Origin: Hyphomicrobiales bacterium
Lineage (GTDB): Bacteria > Pseudomonadota > Alphaproteobacteria > Rhizobiales > Beijerinckiaceae
NCBI GenBank assembly: GCA_027484605.1
Contig: JAIXSR010000139.1
Coordinates: 1 to 64,000 of the forward strand
DNA: 64,000 nt
Reading direction: 5' to 3'
Program-made: the position numbers and the translations under genes
Notes under the pieces: generated by a model
Databases searched by the model: none
What the model saw: only the letters and a program-made list of their open reading frames with translations
What the model was told of the DNA's origin: nothing
Shown: piece by piece, positions 39,601-49,042 of the stretch
Numbering within the stretch: position 1 is the first letter of the stretch
Layout: each line of letters opens with the position of its first letter

Positions 39601-40254
39601 TCACTCCACCTTGATCGACTTGCCGTCTTCCGGTGTCACGTCCACCATGCGTGCGCGTCCGGTGACCTTAGCATCGGGCTTGCAGTTCTTCATGCAAGGG
39701 TCTTTCTGCCAAAAGTGACGTTCGGCCTTTTCACGGTCGTCATCATAGAAAGACTGTTCGTTCGGAAGCTTGACCTTGGAAAAGTTCTCTTTCGACAGGA
39801 CGAAGTCATCCTTCACGATGCCGTTCTGATTCAGCAGGAAGGCCGTGATCGCGTAGACATCATCATCGGAGAGCGACCGCGCATTGCCATAGGGCATGGC
39901 CCGTTTGATGTAGTCGAAGGTTGTCGATGCATAGGGCCAGAACGAACCGATCGTCTTCTCCGGTCCCTCGCTTTTCAGCGAGCCCTGGCCCCCGACCAGG
40001 ACCGGCCAGCGCCCGGCACCTTCGCCGAATTCGCCGTGGCACGAGGCGCATTGCTGGAGGTAGAGCTGCTCGCCATCCCCGACCGAGCCCTTGCCCGGCG
40101 GAAGCCCGGCACCATCCGGCCGGACATCGATATCCCAGGCCGCGACCTCCTCGGGCAGGGCCTCGCGCCCCAGCCCGACCTTGCCGGCCAGCGCCGGTGC
40201 CGTGACGAGAGCAGCGAAAAGCGCGAGCCCGGCGGCCTTACGAAATTTCGACAT
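39601..40254 (-). CDS. soxD: SoxD cytochrome c subunit of sulfane dehydrogenase
   Basis: ATG 40254; CASCHGEFGEGAGRWPVLVGGQGSL; 3' of and overlapping soxC. Confidence 0.9.
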   Translation of the reverse strand: MSKFRKAAGLALFAALVTAPALAGKVGLGREALPEEVAAWDIDVRPDGAGLPPGKGSVGDGEQLYLQQCASCHGEFGEGAGRWPVLVGGQGSLKSEGPEKTIGSFWPYASTTFDYIKRAMPYGNARSLSDDDVYAITAFLLNQNGIVKDDFVLSKENFSKVKLPNEQSFYDDDREKAERHFWQKDPCMKNCKPDAKVTGRARMVDVTPEDGKSIKVE

Positions 40255-41515
40255 TTTCCGTCTCCCCGTTGCTCCGGACGAGCCAGGTCTGGATCCCGTT
40301 ATTGTGGTAGATCGAGTTGAGACCGCGCACCTTGCGCAGCTCGTCCTTGGTCGGCTGCACATAGCCGGTATCGTCCATCGCCCGGGACTGGATGAGCATC
40401 TCCCGTCCATCCCAGTTGAAATCGACATAGAAGCGCGTCAGCGACATCGGCAGGACCGGGCCATCGATCCGGGCCGTCTGCCAGTTCTTGCCGCCATCGA
40501 TCGTGACATCGACGCGCCGGATCGTCCCGCGTCCGGACCAGGCGAGACCGGACAGCACGTTCGGACCCTTGTGCTTCAGCGGAGCCTGCGGCGAGGGGCT
40601 GGTCACCACGGATTTGGCATCCATGATCCAGGTGAAGCGACGCGAGCGTCCGTCCGCCAGCAGGTCGGTGTATTTCGAGGTCTCCTCGCGGTGATGCCAC
40701 GGCTGGTCACCCACTTCGAGGCGGCGGAGCCATTTCACCCACATGTTGCCTTCCCAGCCCGGCACGACGATGCGCAGCGGATAGCCTTGCTCCTGCCGGA
40801 GTGCCTCGCCGTTCATCCCCCAGACCACAAGGCAATCCTGCATCGCCTTCTCGATCGGGATGGAGCGCGTCATGGCCGAGGAATCGGCGCCTTCCGGCAT
40901 GACCCACTTGCCGTTCGTCTTCACCCCCGCTTCGTCCAGGAGGACCTTCAGCGGGAGGCCGGTATACATCACGTTGTGGACCATCCCGTGCGTGAACTGG
41001 CAGCCATTGAGCTGGGCGCCCTTCCATTCCATGCCGCCATTGGCCGCGCATTCGAGGAAGAAGACCTTGTTCACGCGACCGGGGAAGCGCTTGAGGTCAT
41101 CCATGGTGAAGACCAGCGGCTTGTCGACCAGCCCGTTGATCATCAGCCGGTGCTTCGACGGATCGATCTCCGGTGATCCGCCGTGATGCCGTTCGAAACA
41201 GAGGCCGTTCGGCGTGATGATGCCATCCAGCGCATGGAGCGGCGTGAAATTCACCGAGGATTCCCGGCTGGCTGTCAGCCATTCGACATCCCGGCGGACC
41301 ACGCCCTTCTCGAACTTCGAGGGCTTGCCATAGGGGTTGGCGGCCACGCCATCGCCGAGATAGCGGTTCCAGTCCTGGATTTCCGTGATGGCCGGATCCG
41401 GCTTGGCCTGGGCGCGGGCGGCGCCGGCCTGGGCCAGCGAAAGGCCGGCTGCGGTGGCACCGAGCCCGCCGAGGAACCCGCGCCGTGATTTCTGGAATTG
41501 GGGATCGTGATCCAT
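40238..41515 (-). CDS. soxC: Sulfane (sulfite) dehydrogenase molybdopterin subunit SoxC
   Basis: 425 aa; RRGFLGGLGATAAG Tat signal; FFLECAANGGMEWKG, YPLRIVVPGWEGNMWVKWLRRLEV. Confidence 0.95.
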   Translation of the reverse strand: MDHDPQFQKSRRGFLGGLGATAAGLSLAQAGAARAQAKPDPAITEIQDWNRYLGDGVAANPYGKPSKFEKGVVRRDVEWLTASRESSVNFTPLHALDGIITPNGLCFERHHGGSPEIDPSKHRLMINGLVDKPLVFTMDDLKRFPGRVNKVFFLECAANGGMEWKGAQLNGCQFTHGMVHNVMYTGLPLKVLLDEAGVKTNGKWVMPEGADSSAMTRSIPIEKAMQDCLVVWGMNGEALRQEQGYPLRIVVPGWEGNMWVKWLRRLEVGDQPWHHREETSKYTDLLADGRSRRFTWIMDAKSVVTSPSPQAPLKHKGPNVLSGLAWSGRGTIRRVDVTIDGGKNWQTARIDGPVLPMSLTRFYVDFNWDGREMLIQSRAMDDTGYVQPTKDELRKVRGLNSIYHNNGIQTWLVRSNGETENVEIS

Positions 41516-41531
41516 AGCGATGTCCTGACGG

Positions 41532-43229
41532 TTAGCCGGCCCCCACGACCTTCACCGCATCGAGCGGGCGAGGCGTGATGACCTTCTTCTGTTGCAGATA
41601 GGTGCTGACGACGTCCCAGATGGGCGGACCTTCGGTGGCCTGGTTGATCGAGGCCCAGCCGGCGACCGTGTAGTCCCGCCCGGCATCAAGGGCCTGCCCG
41701 TTCCGGGCGAGCCTCAGATCGGAAATCCGGCGCCCGCTGGTCTGGTAGGGATCGACCGAGAAGGTCAGCCCGCCGAGGCGCACCATGTCGCCGCCGCCCT
41801 GTGCATAGGGATCGGGGTTGAAGATGTTGTCGCCGATATCCTCGAGTACGGCCTTGATCTGGCTGCCCTTCATCGAGATGCGGTAGCAGTTCGGATAGGT
41901 CATCGCGCAGGCGTTGGTCACGTCCTCGAACGTGATGTCCTGTCCGGGAATGAGGCTTGCGCCCCAGCGCACGCCGGGCGAGAGCGCGATTTCCGCATCC
42001 CGGACCTGCAGCATCGCATCGGTGAAGACATCGTCCAAAGTGCCCTGGAAATTCCCCCGCCGGTAGAGCAGGCCATCGGTCTTGCCGAGAACGCGGCCGA
42101 GATCTGCCTCGAACGGGGCCCGGACCTTCTTCACCAGAGCGGCCATCTCGGCATCCGGTGTGATGGCATCCGAGAAGATCGGGATCAGGCGATAGCGGAA
42201 GCCCTTCACGCCGCTCTTGTCGACATCGAGATCCAGCCGGGAGACGAATTTGCCATGGCTGCCCGTCGCAACGAGCAGCGTCTGCCCGACCTGCACCGCT
42301 TCGGGCAGCGCGTCATGGGTATGGGCAGTGAGGATGACATCGATGCCCTTGACGCGCCCGGCCATCTTCCGGTCGATGTCGAACCCGTTATGCGAAAGCA
42401 GCACGACGAGCTGTGCGCCCGCCGCCCGCGCGGCATCGGCTTCCTTCTGCACGTCGTCATCCTTCAGGCTGAAGGTCCATTTCGGGAACATCCAGCGCGG
42501 ATTGGCAATGCCGGTATAGGGATAGGCCTGCCCGATCACGGCTACCTTGACGCCGCCGCGCTCGAACATCTTCTGCGGTTCGAAGACCCTGTCCTCGAAT
42601 TCGCTCTCGCGCACATTCTGCGCGAGGAACGGGAAATCGAGGCTGTCGGTGATTTCCTTCACGCGGTCGGCCCCGAGCGTGAATTCCCAGTGCCCGGTCA
42701 TGGCATCAGGCTTCAGCAGGTTCATCGCCTCGACCACATCGGCGGCCTTGGTCTGCAGGGAGGTCCAGCTGTTCGTCCAGGTATCGCCGCCATCGAGCAG
42801 CAGGCAACGATCGCCGCGTTCCGCACGGATGCTCTTGATGACACGGGCGATGCGGTCGAAGCCGCCCATCCGGCCGTAATTGCGGGCGAGGGCCGCGAAA
42901 TCCTCGCTGGTCAGGGCATAGGCCATCGGCGAGCCGGCCGGGATCTTGTAGTGGGCGAGAAAATCCTTGCCCGTGATGTGGGGAACAAGGCCTTTGGCCT
43001 CGCCGACGCCGAGATTGATCGACGGTTCCCGGAAATAGATCGGAACCAGCTGGGCGTGCAGATCCGTGACATGGATCAGCGTGACATTGCCCAGCGGTTC
43101 GAACCGCAGCAATTCCGCCTCCGAAAGGCGCTGCTGGGCTGCCAGCCGGCCGATCGAGCCAAGGCCGCTGCCGGCCAGCAGGGCCGAGCCGGCCAGGCCG
43201 GCCTGGATAAACTCGCGTCGCGAGACCAT
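41532..43229 (-). CDS. soxB: Thiosulfohydrolase SoxB
   Basis: 565 aa; Tat signal SRREFIQAGLAGSALLAG; LIHVTDLHAQLVPIYFREPS, LLLDGGDTWTNSWTSLQTK, LSHNGFDIDRKMAGRVKGIDVILTAHTHDALP. Confidence 0.97.
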   Translation of the reverse strand: MVSRREFIQAGLAGSALLAGSGLGSIGRLAAQQRLSEAELLRFEPLGNVTLIHVTDLHAQLVPIYFREPSINLGVGEAKGLVPHITGKDFLAHYKIPAGSPMAYALTSEDFAALARNYGRMGGFDRIARVIKSIRAERGDRCLLLDGGDTWTNSWTSLQTKAADVVEAMNLLKPDAMTGHWEFTLGADRVKEITDSLDFPFLAQNVRESEFEDRVFEPQKMFERGGVKVAVIGQAYPYTGIANPRWMFPKWTFSLKDDDVQKEADAARAAGAQLVVLLSHNGFDIDRKMAGRVKGIDVILTAHTHDALPEAVQVGQTLLVATGSHGKFVSRLDLDVDKSGVKGFRYRLIPIFSDAITPDAEMAALVKKVRAPFEADLGRVLGKTDGLLYRRGNFQGTLDDVFTDAMLQVRDAEIALSPGVRWGASLIPGQDITFEDVTNACAMTYPNCYRISMKGSQIKAVLEDIGDNIFNPDPYAQGGGDMVRLGGLTFSVDPYQTSGRRISDLRLARNGQALDAGRDYTVAGWASINQATEGPPIWDVVSTYLQQKKVITPRPLDAVKVVGAG

Positions 43230-43289
43230 GCGTTTCCCTTCACGCCAGCAATGGCTGGCATGCCCTTGTCATTCTTGCTTTTGAAAGAT

Positions 43290-43313
43290 CGCCGGCACCC
43301 GGAGGCGCCGGCG
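43290..43313. repeat. Inverted repeat (hairpin) between soxZ and soxB
   Basis: CGCCGGC-N10-GCCGGCG in the otherwise co-directional soxZ/soxB gap; weak T-richness follows on the minus strand. Confidence 0.5.
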
Positions 43314-43325
43314 GGAGCTGCGGAA

Positions 43326-43655
43326 TCAGGCGACCGTCAGCTTGGCCTTGGACTCGTAGACCGACCCGTCATCATCCTTCCAGGAGAAGGCGAATTCGCC
43401 GCTCTCGGAGGCGCGGAAGAACATCGACTGGTACGGATTTGCCGAGACGGCGGGATGCCAGGTCGCCTCGAAGAACACCTTGCCGTTGAAGGCGGCGGTG
43501 AAGGTATTGATGATCTTGCGCGGGATGGTCTTCCCGTCGGCGGCACGACGCTGGCCGGATTCCATCTCGTGGCTGATCAGCGTCTTGATCTCGACGATCT
43601 CGTCCTTCTTGGCATTGGCCGGGACGCGGACGCGGGGTGTGGGCTTGTTGCTCAT
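43326..43655 (-). CDS. soxZ: Thiosulfate oxidation carrier complex protein SoxZ
   Basis: 109 aa; PTPRVRVPANAKKDEIVEIKTLISHEMESGQRR...NTFTAAFNGKVFFEATWHPAVSANPY. Confidence 0.97.
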   Translation of the reverse strand: MSNKPTPRVRVPANAKKDEIVEIKTLISHEMESGQRRAADGKTIPRKIINTFTAAFNGKVFFEATWHPAVSANPYQSMFFRASESGEFAFSWKDDDGSVYESKAKLTVA

Positions 43656-43673
43656 GATTGTGTCTCGCTTCTC

Positions 43674-44135
43674 TCAGCCGCCGCAACCGCCGATGGTGAC
43701 CTTCACTTCCGACTTGGCCGTGAAGATCTTGCCATCCGCCATTTCCGCGACGCAGATGATATTCTGCGTCTGGGCAAGGCGCATGCGTGCCGAAGCCGCA
43801 GCGCGGCCGCTTTCCGGCGTGAACGTGTAGCTCACGATGCCCGGCAGCGGGTTGCCATCGGCAAAGACATGCACCGATTTCACATGGTCTGCGGCCGTCA
43901 TCGGGCTCTCGACCTCGATATTGATCGGCACGACGAGGCCGTTCTCGGCGATCTGCGGAACGTCGAGCTTGATCTTGCCGGCTTCGACCTTCTTGTCGCC
44001 GTAGAGCTTCTTGATCTCCGCCTCGACGGCGGCTGCATCGGCAAGGGCCAGTGACGGGGCAATCGCTGCCGCCGCAAAGCTGGCCATGCCGGCAATCAGG
44101 GTTTCCCGGCGCGTCTGCGCCGCACGCTGTGCCAT
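43674..44135 (-). CDS. soxY: Thiosulfate oxidation carrier protein SoxY
   Basis: ATG 44135; Tat-like RRETLIAGMASFAAAAIAP; C-terminal VTIGGCGG swinging arm. Confidence 0.97.
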   Translation of the reverse strand: MAQRAAQTRRETLIAGMASFAAAAIAPSLALADAAAVEAEIKKLYGDKKVEAGKIKLDVPQIAENGLVVPINIEVESPMTAADHVKSVHVFADGNPLPGIVSYTFTPESGRAAASARMRLAQTQNIICVAEMADGKIFTAKSEVKVTIGGCGG

Positions 44136-44319
44136 CAGGCTTCTCCTTGTTTTTCCGAGAGCGGCATCTTGACGGATGCAACGCTCCTCCCTCAACCTAA
44201 CATATAGAAACATAGTTTTTTTTGAATGTAAAGTATGCTAGCGTCCCCGCTGCATGATCATGACGAAGGTCGAATGGGGCATCAGAACCCCGCCAACGAC
44301 CCTGAAGAGGAGAGAAACG

Positions 44320-45135
44320 ATGAGGGTGTTCATGGCCTTGGCCATGTCGATCACACTGGGCGCGGGTTTGGCCCGGGCGCAGCAGCCGGTCGACACCGAG
44401 AAGGAACTCGAGAAGTACCGGCAGATGATGTCGGACCCGATGTCCAATCCCGGCTTCCTGAATGTCGACCGGGGCGAGGTGCTCTGGGCGCAGAAGCGCG
44501 GCAGCAAGAACGCCTCGCTGGAGGCCTGCGATCTCGGCGAGGGCCCGGGCAAGCTCGAGGGTGCCTTTGCGAAGCTCCCCCGCTTCTTTGCCGATACCGG
44601 CAAGGTCATGGATCTCGAGCAGCGCCTCGCCCATTGCATGGAAACCCAGCAGGGCCTCGACATGGCGGATATCATCCGCCGCCGCTTCGGCGCGCCCGGC
44701 CGGACCTCCGACATGGAGGATCTCGTCGCCTTCATCGCCAACAAGTCGAGCGGGATGAAGTATTCGGCTCCGCTGGCGCATCCGAAGGAAAAGGAAGCCT
44801 TCGCCATCGGGCAGGAACTCTTCTTCCGGCGGTCCGATTTCATGGATTTCTCTTGCGCCACCTGCCATGCCGAGGAAGGCAAGCGGATCCGCCTCCAGGG
44901 CCTGCCGCAGCTCAACAAGGCCGGCAAGGATGCGCAGGCCACGATGGGCTCCTGGCCGACCTACCGCGTCAGCCAGAGCCAGACCCGGACGATGCAGCAT
45001 CGCCTCTGGGACTGCTATCGCCAGATGCGCTCGCCCGAGCCCGTCTATCTCTCGGAAGGTCTCACCGCCCTGACCCTGTATCTCGTGAAACAGGCCGAGG
45101 GTGGCGAGATCCAGGTTCCGTCGATCAAGCGCTGA
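44320..45135 (+). CDS. soxA: Sulfur oxidation c-type cytochrome SoxA (single CXXCH)
   Basis: ATG 44320; [74 protein letters not shown]. Confidence 0.95.
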   Translation: MRVFMALAMSITLGAGLARAQQPVDTEKELEKYRQMMSDPMSNPGFLNVDRGEVLWAQKRGSKNASLEACDLGEGPGKLEGAFAKLPRFFADTGKVMDLEQRLAHCMETQQGLDMADIIRRRFGAPGRTSDMEDLVAFIANKSSGMKYSAPLAHPKEKEAFAIGQELFFRRSDFMDFSCATCHAEEGKRIRLQGLPQLNKAGKDAQATMGSWPTYRVSQSQTRTMQHRLWDCYRQMRSPEPVYLSEGLTALTLYLVKQAEGGEIQVPSIKR

Positions 45136-45147
45136 GGGGGATGGATC

Positions 45148-45765
45148 ATGAAGACGCTCTCGATTTCCGCCCTCCTCCTCGCTGGCCTCTGCATCCTTGG
45201 CCCCGCCAGGGCGCAGGATGCGCCGAAACCTGACGCCAAGCGCCTCGAGGAAGTCACGAAGGCCATGTGGCCCAAGACCCCCGAAGGTTGGGAGAAGCGC
45301 ATCTCCTACGACGAGACCCAGGCGGTCTGCTCGCAATTCCGGAACGATCTGCCCCAGGCCGAGTTCGACAAGGTCAGGGCGCGCGAACTGGCCACGATCA
45401 AGCTTCCGGCCGACGGCAAGGTGATGGGCGACTGGAAGGCCGGCCAGCGCTTCGCCAATGATGGCCGTGGCGGGACCTTCACGGACAGGCCGATGACCAA
45501 TGGCGCGAATTGCTATGCCTGCCACCAGATGGATCGGTTCGAGCTGAGCTACGGGACGCTCGGGCCGTCTTTGGTCAATTACGGCAAGGATCGCAAATAC
45601 GCGGCCGAAGAGGCGAAGGCCGCCTACGCGAAAATCTACAATTCGATGGCAGTCATGCCTTGCTCGACCATGCCGCGCTTCGGCTATCACGGCTTCCTGA
45701 CGGAACAGCAGATGAAGGACCTGACCGCCTTCCTCTTCGATCCGGAATCTCCGGTGAACAAGTAG
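45148..45765 (+). CDS. soxX: Sulfur oxidation c-type cytochrome SoxX
   Basis: 205 aa; signal peptide, GANCYACHQMDRFELSYGTLGPSLVNYGK, MPRFGYHGFLTEQQMKDLTAFLFDPESPVNK. Confidence 0.96.
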   Translation: MKTLSISALLLAGLCILGPARAQDAPKPDAKRLEEVTKAMWPKTPEGWEKRISYDETQAVCSQFRNDLPQAEFDKVRARELATIKLPADGKVMGDWKAGQRFANDGRGGTFTDRPMTNGANCYACHQMDRFELSYGTLGPSLVNYGKDRKYAAEEAKAAYAKIYNSMAVMPCSTMPRFGYHGFLTEQQMKDLTAFLFDPESPVNK

Positions 45766-45793
45766 ATTTTTTGACGGAACACGCCAGTATAGA

Positions 45794-45820
45794 GGGAGGC
45801 TGCCCGGCCTCCCTTTTTTT
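45794..45820 (+). terminator. Rho-independent terminator after soxX
   Basis: GGGAGGC-TGCCCG-GCCTCCC followed by TTTTTTT. Confidence 0.9.
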
Positions 45821-45826
45821 CGTTGC

Positions 45827-47134
45827 ATGGGGTTTTTCGTGCTGACTGTTGCCTCGACCCCGCCCTTTGAACCGCATCCGGCCCGCCACGCCATCCTTTC
45901 GGAGGCGCATGCCCGGCCCTTCTTCCGGCTGGAAACACCGTCGCGCGTGCTGGGGCTGGCCTTTCTCCGCGGCTCCGCCTCGCCGGATGAGGTGCGGGCC
46001 CGGCTCGATGCCTTTGCCCGGAGCCACGGCGCGGCGCCGGCACCACCCTCGGCGCGCCATCACCGCATGAACCTGCCGCAGGGCCTGTTCCGCTGGGAAC
46101 AGCATACCGAGTTCACCACCTATGTGTTCATGCTCAGCGGCGAGGCTGCCCGGTTCGACCTGACCGGCGGCGAGATCCTGAACGCGCTGGCGCTTCCCGA
46201 GCAGCCCGGCCCGCATCTCGTCTCGGTCGACATGTCGCTGATCGGCGACGACCAGAGCGATGCCGCGATGAGCCATGTCCAGTCGGGCGTGATCTCCGTC
46301 TCGGATGTCGAGGAGGCCCGGGCACGGATCGCTTCGGATTTCGTGCCTGACGAGGCGGGGTTCGTCCGCTTCGTGATCGTCAATCGCGGCCTGCCGGATC
46401 GCCGTCTCGGCTCTCTCGCCCGCGACGTGATGGAAATCGAGGTCTATCGCAACCTGGCCCTGATGGGCCTGCCCGAAGCACAGCGGATCGGCCCGATCGT
46501 CCGCGAGGTGGAGCAGGGGCTGGCGGATCTCATGCGCGACCTCGTGCACCAGACCACGCTCGGCGAGGGGGACGAATTGCTGGCCCGCCTGACCAACATG
46601 ACCGCACGGGTCGAGAGCGAGATCGCCACCACGAAGTTCCGCTTCGGCGCGACCCGCGCCTATGGCGCGATCCTCAATGACCGGCTCTCGGCCTTCACGG
46701 TCCCGGCCAGCCAGGATGCGCCGACCATCGAGGCCTTTCTCACCCGGCGGAACGCGCCGGCTTTGCGCACCTGCGAGACCATGGAAGCCAACCTGCTCGA
46801 CCTCGCAGCGCGCCTGACGCGCGCCTCGGGCCTGCTGCGGACGCGCATCGATGTCGAACTGGCCAAGCAGAACAATGCCCTGCTGAGCGGGATGAGCGAG
46901 CGCACCCGCATGCAGTTGCGCCTCCAGCAGACCGTCGAGGGGCTCTCGGTTGCGGCGATCAGCTATTACGTCATCGGGTTGGTCGGCTATCTGCTCAAGG
47001 CAGCCAAGGAAGGCGGCTGGCTTCGGCTTCCGCTCGATGTCGCCATCGGCCTGTCGGTTCCGCTGGTTGTCGCCGTCATGTGGGTCATCATGCGCCGCCT
47101 TCGGCGCCTGCATACCCGCGCCGACGGATTCTGA
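45827..47134 (+). CDS. DUF3422 family protein
   Basis: 435 aa; HPARHAILSEAHARPFFRL, WEQHTEFTTYVFM, two C-terminal TM segments. Confidence 0.88.
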   Translation: MGFFVLTVASTPPFEPHPARHAILSEAHARPFFRLETPSRVLGLAFLRGSASPDEVRARLDAFARSHGAAPAPPSARHHRMNLPQGLFRWEQHTEFTTYVFMLSGEAARFDLTGGEILNALALPEQPGPHLVSVDMSLIGDDQSDAAMSHVQSGVISVSDVEEARARIASDFVPDEAGFVRFVIVNRGLPDRRLGSLARDVMEIEVYRNLALMGLPEAQRIGPIVREVEQGLADLMRDLVHQTTLGEGDELLARLTNMTARVESEIATTKFRFGATRAYGAILNDRLSAFTVPASQDAPTIEAFLTRRNAPALRTCETMEANLLDLAARLTRASGLLRTRIDVELAKQNNALLSGMSERTRMQLRLQQTVEGLSVAAISYYVIGLVGYLLKAAKEGGWLRLPLDVAIGLSVPLVVAVMWVIMRRLRRLHTRADGF

Positions 47135-47169
47135 GGCCACTGGCCAACATATTCATCTTGCGCTATATC

Positions 47170-47589
47170 ATGCGGATGCTGCCGGATATCCGCCATCCTC
47201 GCATCACGTTGCATCGTGCCGCCTTCCGGGGCGGGCTCGCGGGAATCCTGCTCGCCCTTACGGGAATGATGCAGGTCCAAGCGGCCGAACTGGTGATGTA
47301 CGAAAGGCCCGGCTGCCCCTGGTGCGTGCGCTGGCACAAGGAGGTCGGCAGCATTTATCCGAAGACGCCGGAAGGCGAGCGGGCGCCCCTCAAGGCGCTG
47401 ATGCTCGACCGCCAGTCACAATCCGCCTACCGCCTGAAAGAGCCGGTCTTCTACACGCCGACTTTCGTTCTGGTGGAAAAAGGGGAAGAAATTGGCCGGA
47501 TAACCGGCTATATGGGAGACGATGCCTTCTGGAGCCTGATGAAGATGCTGGCTGGCAAGCTGGATTCGGTAGATCAAGCGGGAAAGTAA
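47170..47589 (+). CDS. soxS: SoxS-like periplasmic thioredoxin-fold protein
   Basis: Probable ATG 47170 in ORF 47080-47589; signal peptide, ELVMYERPGCPWCVRWHKEVGSIYPKTPEG (CPWC motif). Confidence 0.85.
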   Translation: MRMLPDIRHPRITLHRAAFRGGLAGILLALTGMMQVQAAELVMYERPGCPWCVRWHKEVGSIYPKTPEGERAPLKALMLDRQSQSAYRLKEPVFYTPTFVLVEKGEEIGRITGYMGDDAFWSLMKMLAGKLDSVDQAGK

Positions 47590-47592
47590 CCA

Positions 47593-47955
47593 ATGTCCTT
47601 GATTGAAGCAGGCCTTGAGACCGAATTGCGGGATGGCGACGAATTCTCGCCCGAACTTGACCAATTGATGCGCAAGGCCCGCAAGGCCAGCGATTTCCTG
47701 AAGGCGCTCAGCCACGAGAACCGGCTGCTGCTGCTCTGCCTTTTGTCGGAAAAGGAACGCTCGGTCAGCGATCTCGAGAACATCCTGTCGCTCCGGCAGC
47801 CGACGGTCTCGCAGCAACTGGCCCGCCTGCGGCTCGACGGCCTCGTGACCACACGGCGCGATGGCAAGACCATCTATTACAGCCTCGCCAACAACGATGT
47901 GAGGCAGGTGATCTCGATCATCTACCGCATCTTCTGCGACCCTCCGAAACCCTGA
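47593..47955 (+). CDS. ArsR-family regulator, SoxR/SqrR/BigR-like
   Basis: 120 aa; KALSHENRLLLLCLLSEKERSVSDLENILSLRQPTVSQQLARLRLDGLVTTRRDGKTIYYSL; Cys49 and Cys115. Confidence 0.9.
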   Translation: MSLIEAGLETELRDGDEFSPELDQLMRKARKASDFLKALSHENRLLLLCLLSEKERSVSDLENILSLRQPTVSQQLARLRLDGLVTTRRDGKTIYYSLANNDVRQVISIIYRIFCDPPKP

Positions 47956-47968
47956 GGAACGCGACGGA

Positions 47969-49042
47969 ATGTCTTCGATCGCCACCGGTCTGTTGGGATT
48001 TCTGACCGGGCTGGTTATTGGTGCGCTGGTCTACCGTGCGCGGCTTTGTACCTTCGGCGCGATCGAGGACGGCCTGATGGGCCAGGACTGGCGTCGCGCC
48101 AAGGTTTTCGGGCTGGCGCTCGCCGTTGCGCTGGTCCTGACGCAGGGCATGATCCTTTTCGGCTTCCTTGATGCCGACCGCACGACCTATCTGCCCCAAT
48201 CTGTTCCCGTCATCGGCCTGATCATCGGCGGCACGATGTTTGGCATTGGCATGGCGCTGGTCGGCACCTGTGGCTTCGGCTCCCTGGTCAGGCTCGGCAG
48301 CGGGGATCTGCGCAGCCTGATCGTGATCATGGTCTACGCGCTTTTTGCCTATGCGATGCTGCGCGGCCTGCTCTCCGCCTTCCGCATCGGGGTGGTCGAG
48401 GGCTGGGCCTGGCCGATGCCGGGGCCAAGCCGTTCGGATCTCGCAACCCAGCTTCAGCGCTTTCTTGGTTTCGACATCCGCGTGGTGCTGACCCTGGCCC
48501 TGGCCTTCGGCCTCTTCATCCTCGTCCTGAGGGATGCGCGGCTCCTCCGGGCCCGCCGCCTGCTGACAGCGGGCGTGGTCCTGGGGCTGGCTGTGGCCAT
48601 GGGCTGGGCCGTGACCGGTTGGTGGAGCGATCCGTTCGAACTGCACCAGCGGCTGCAGAGCCTGACCTATGTCGCGCCGGTGGCCCGCGCCATGTTCGGG
48701 GTCCTTGCCGGCCAGGATGACGGGCTCGATTTCGGCGTGGCGAACATCGTCGGGGTGGTCGCCGGAGCGCTCCTGGCCAGCCTGAAGGCGGGCGAGTTCC
48801 GCTGGGAGGCGTTCGATGATCACCACGAGATGAAGCGGCACCTGATCGGGGCGGTCTGCATGGGCACGGGTGGCGTGCTCGCGGGCGGCTGCACGATCGG
48901 TCAGGGCCTGACCGCGGGCTCGCTGCTCGCCTTGTCGATGCCGGTCGTCATCATCAGCATGATGTTCGGAGCCCGGATCGGAATCGCGATCCTGATGGGG
49001 GATGCCGGAGACTGGATGCGGCGCCTGGCCAGCCGCGCCTGA
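47969..49042 (+). CDS. YeeE/YedE family sulfur-compound transporter (SoxT-like)
   Basis: 357 aa; GALVYRARLCTFGAIEDGLMG, GMALVGTCGFGSLVRLGSGDLRSL, GTGGVLAGGCTIGQGLTAGSLLALSMPV. Confidence 0.92.
   Translation: MSSIATGLLGFLTGLVIGALVYRARLCTFGAIEDGLMGQDWRRAKVFGLALAVALVLTQGMILFGFLDADRTTYLPQSVPVIGLIIGGTMFGIGMALVGTCGFGSLVRLGSGDLRSLIVIMVYALFAYAMLRGLLSAFRIGVVEGWAWPMPGPSRSDLATQLQRFLGFDIRVVLTLALAFGLFILVLRDARLLRARRLLTAGVVLGLAVAMGWAVTGWWSDPFELHQRLQSLTYVAPVARAMFGVLAGQDDGLDFGVANIVGVVAGALLASLKAGEFRWEAFDDHHEMKRHLIGAVCMGTGGVLAGGCTIGQGLTAGSLLALSMPVVIISMMFGARIGIAILMGDAGDWMRRLASRA

Noticed and set aside
43290-43313. True Rho-independent terminator between soxZ and soxB
   Set aside because: Hairpin is present but the minus strand continues with GATCTTTC rather than a T-tract, so it is listed only as a repeat
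41592-44054. 820-aa plus-strand ORF over soxB, soxZ and soxY
   Set aside because: Antisense to conserved sox genes, no motifs
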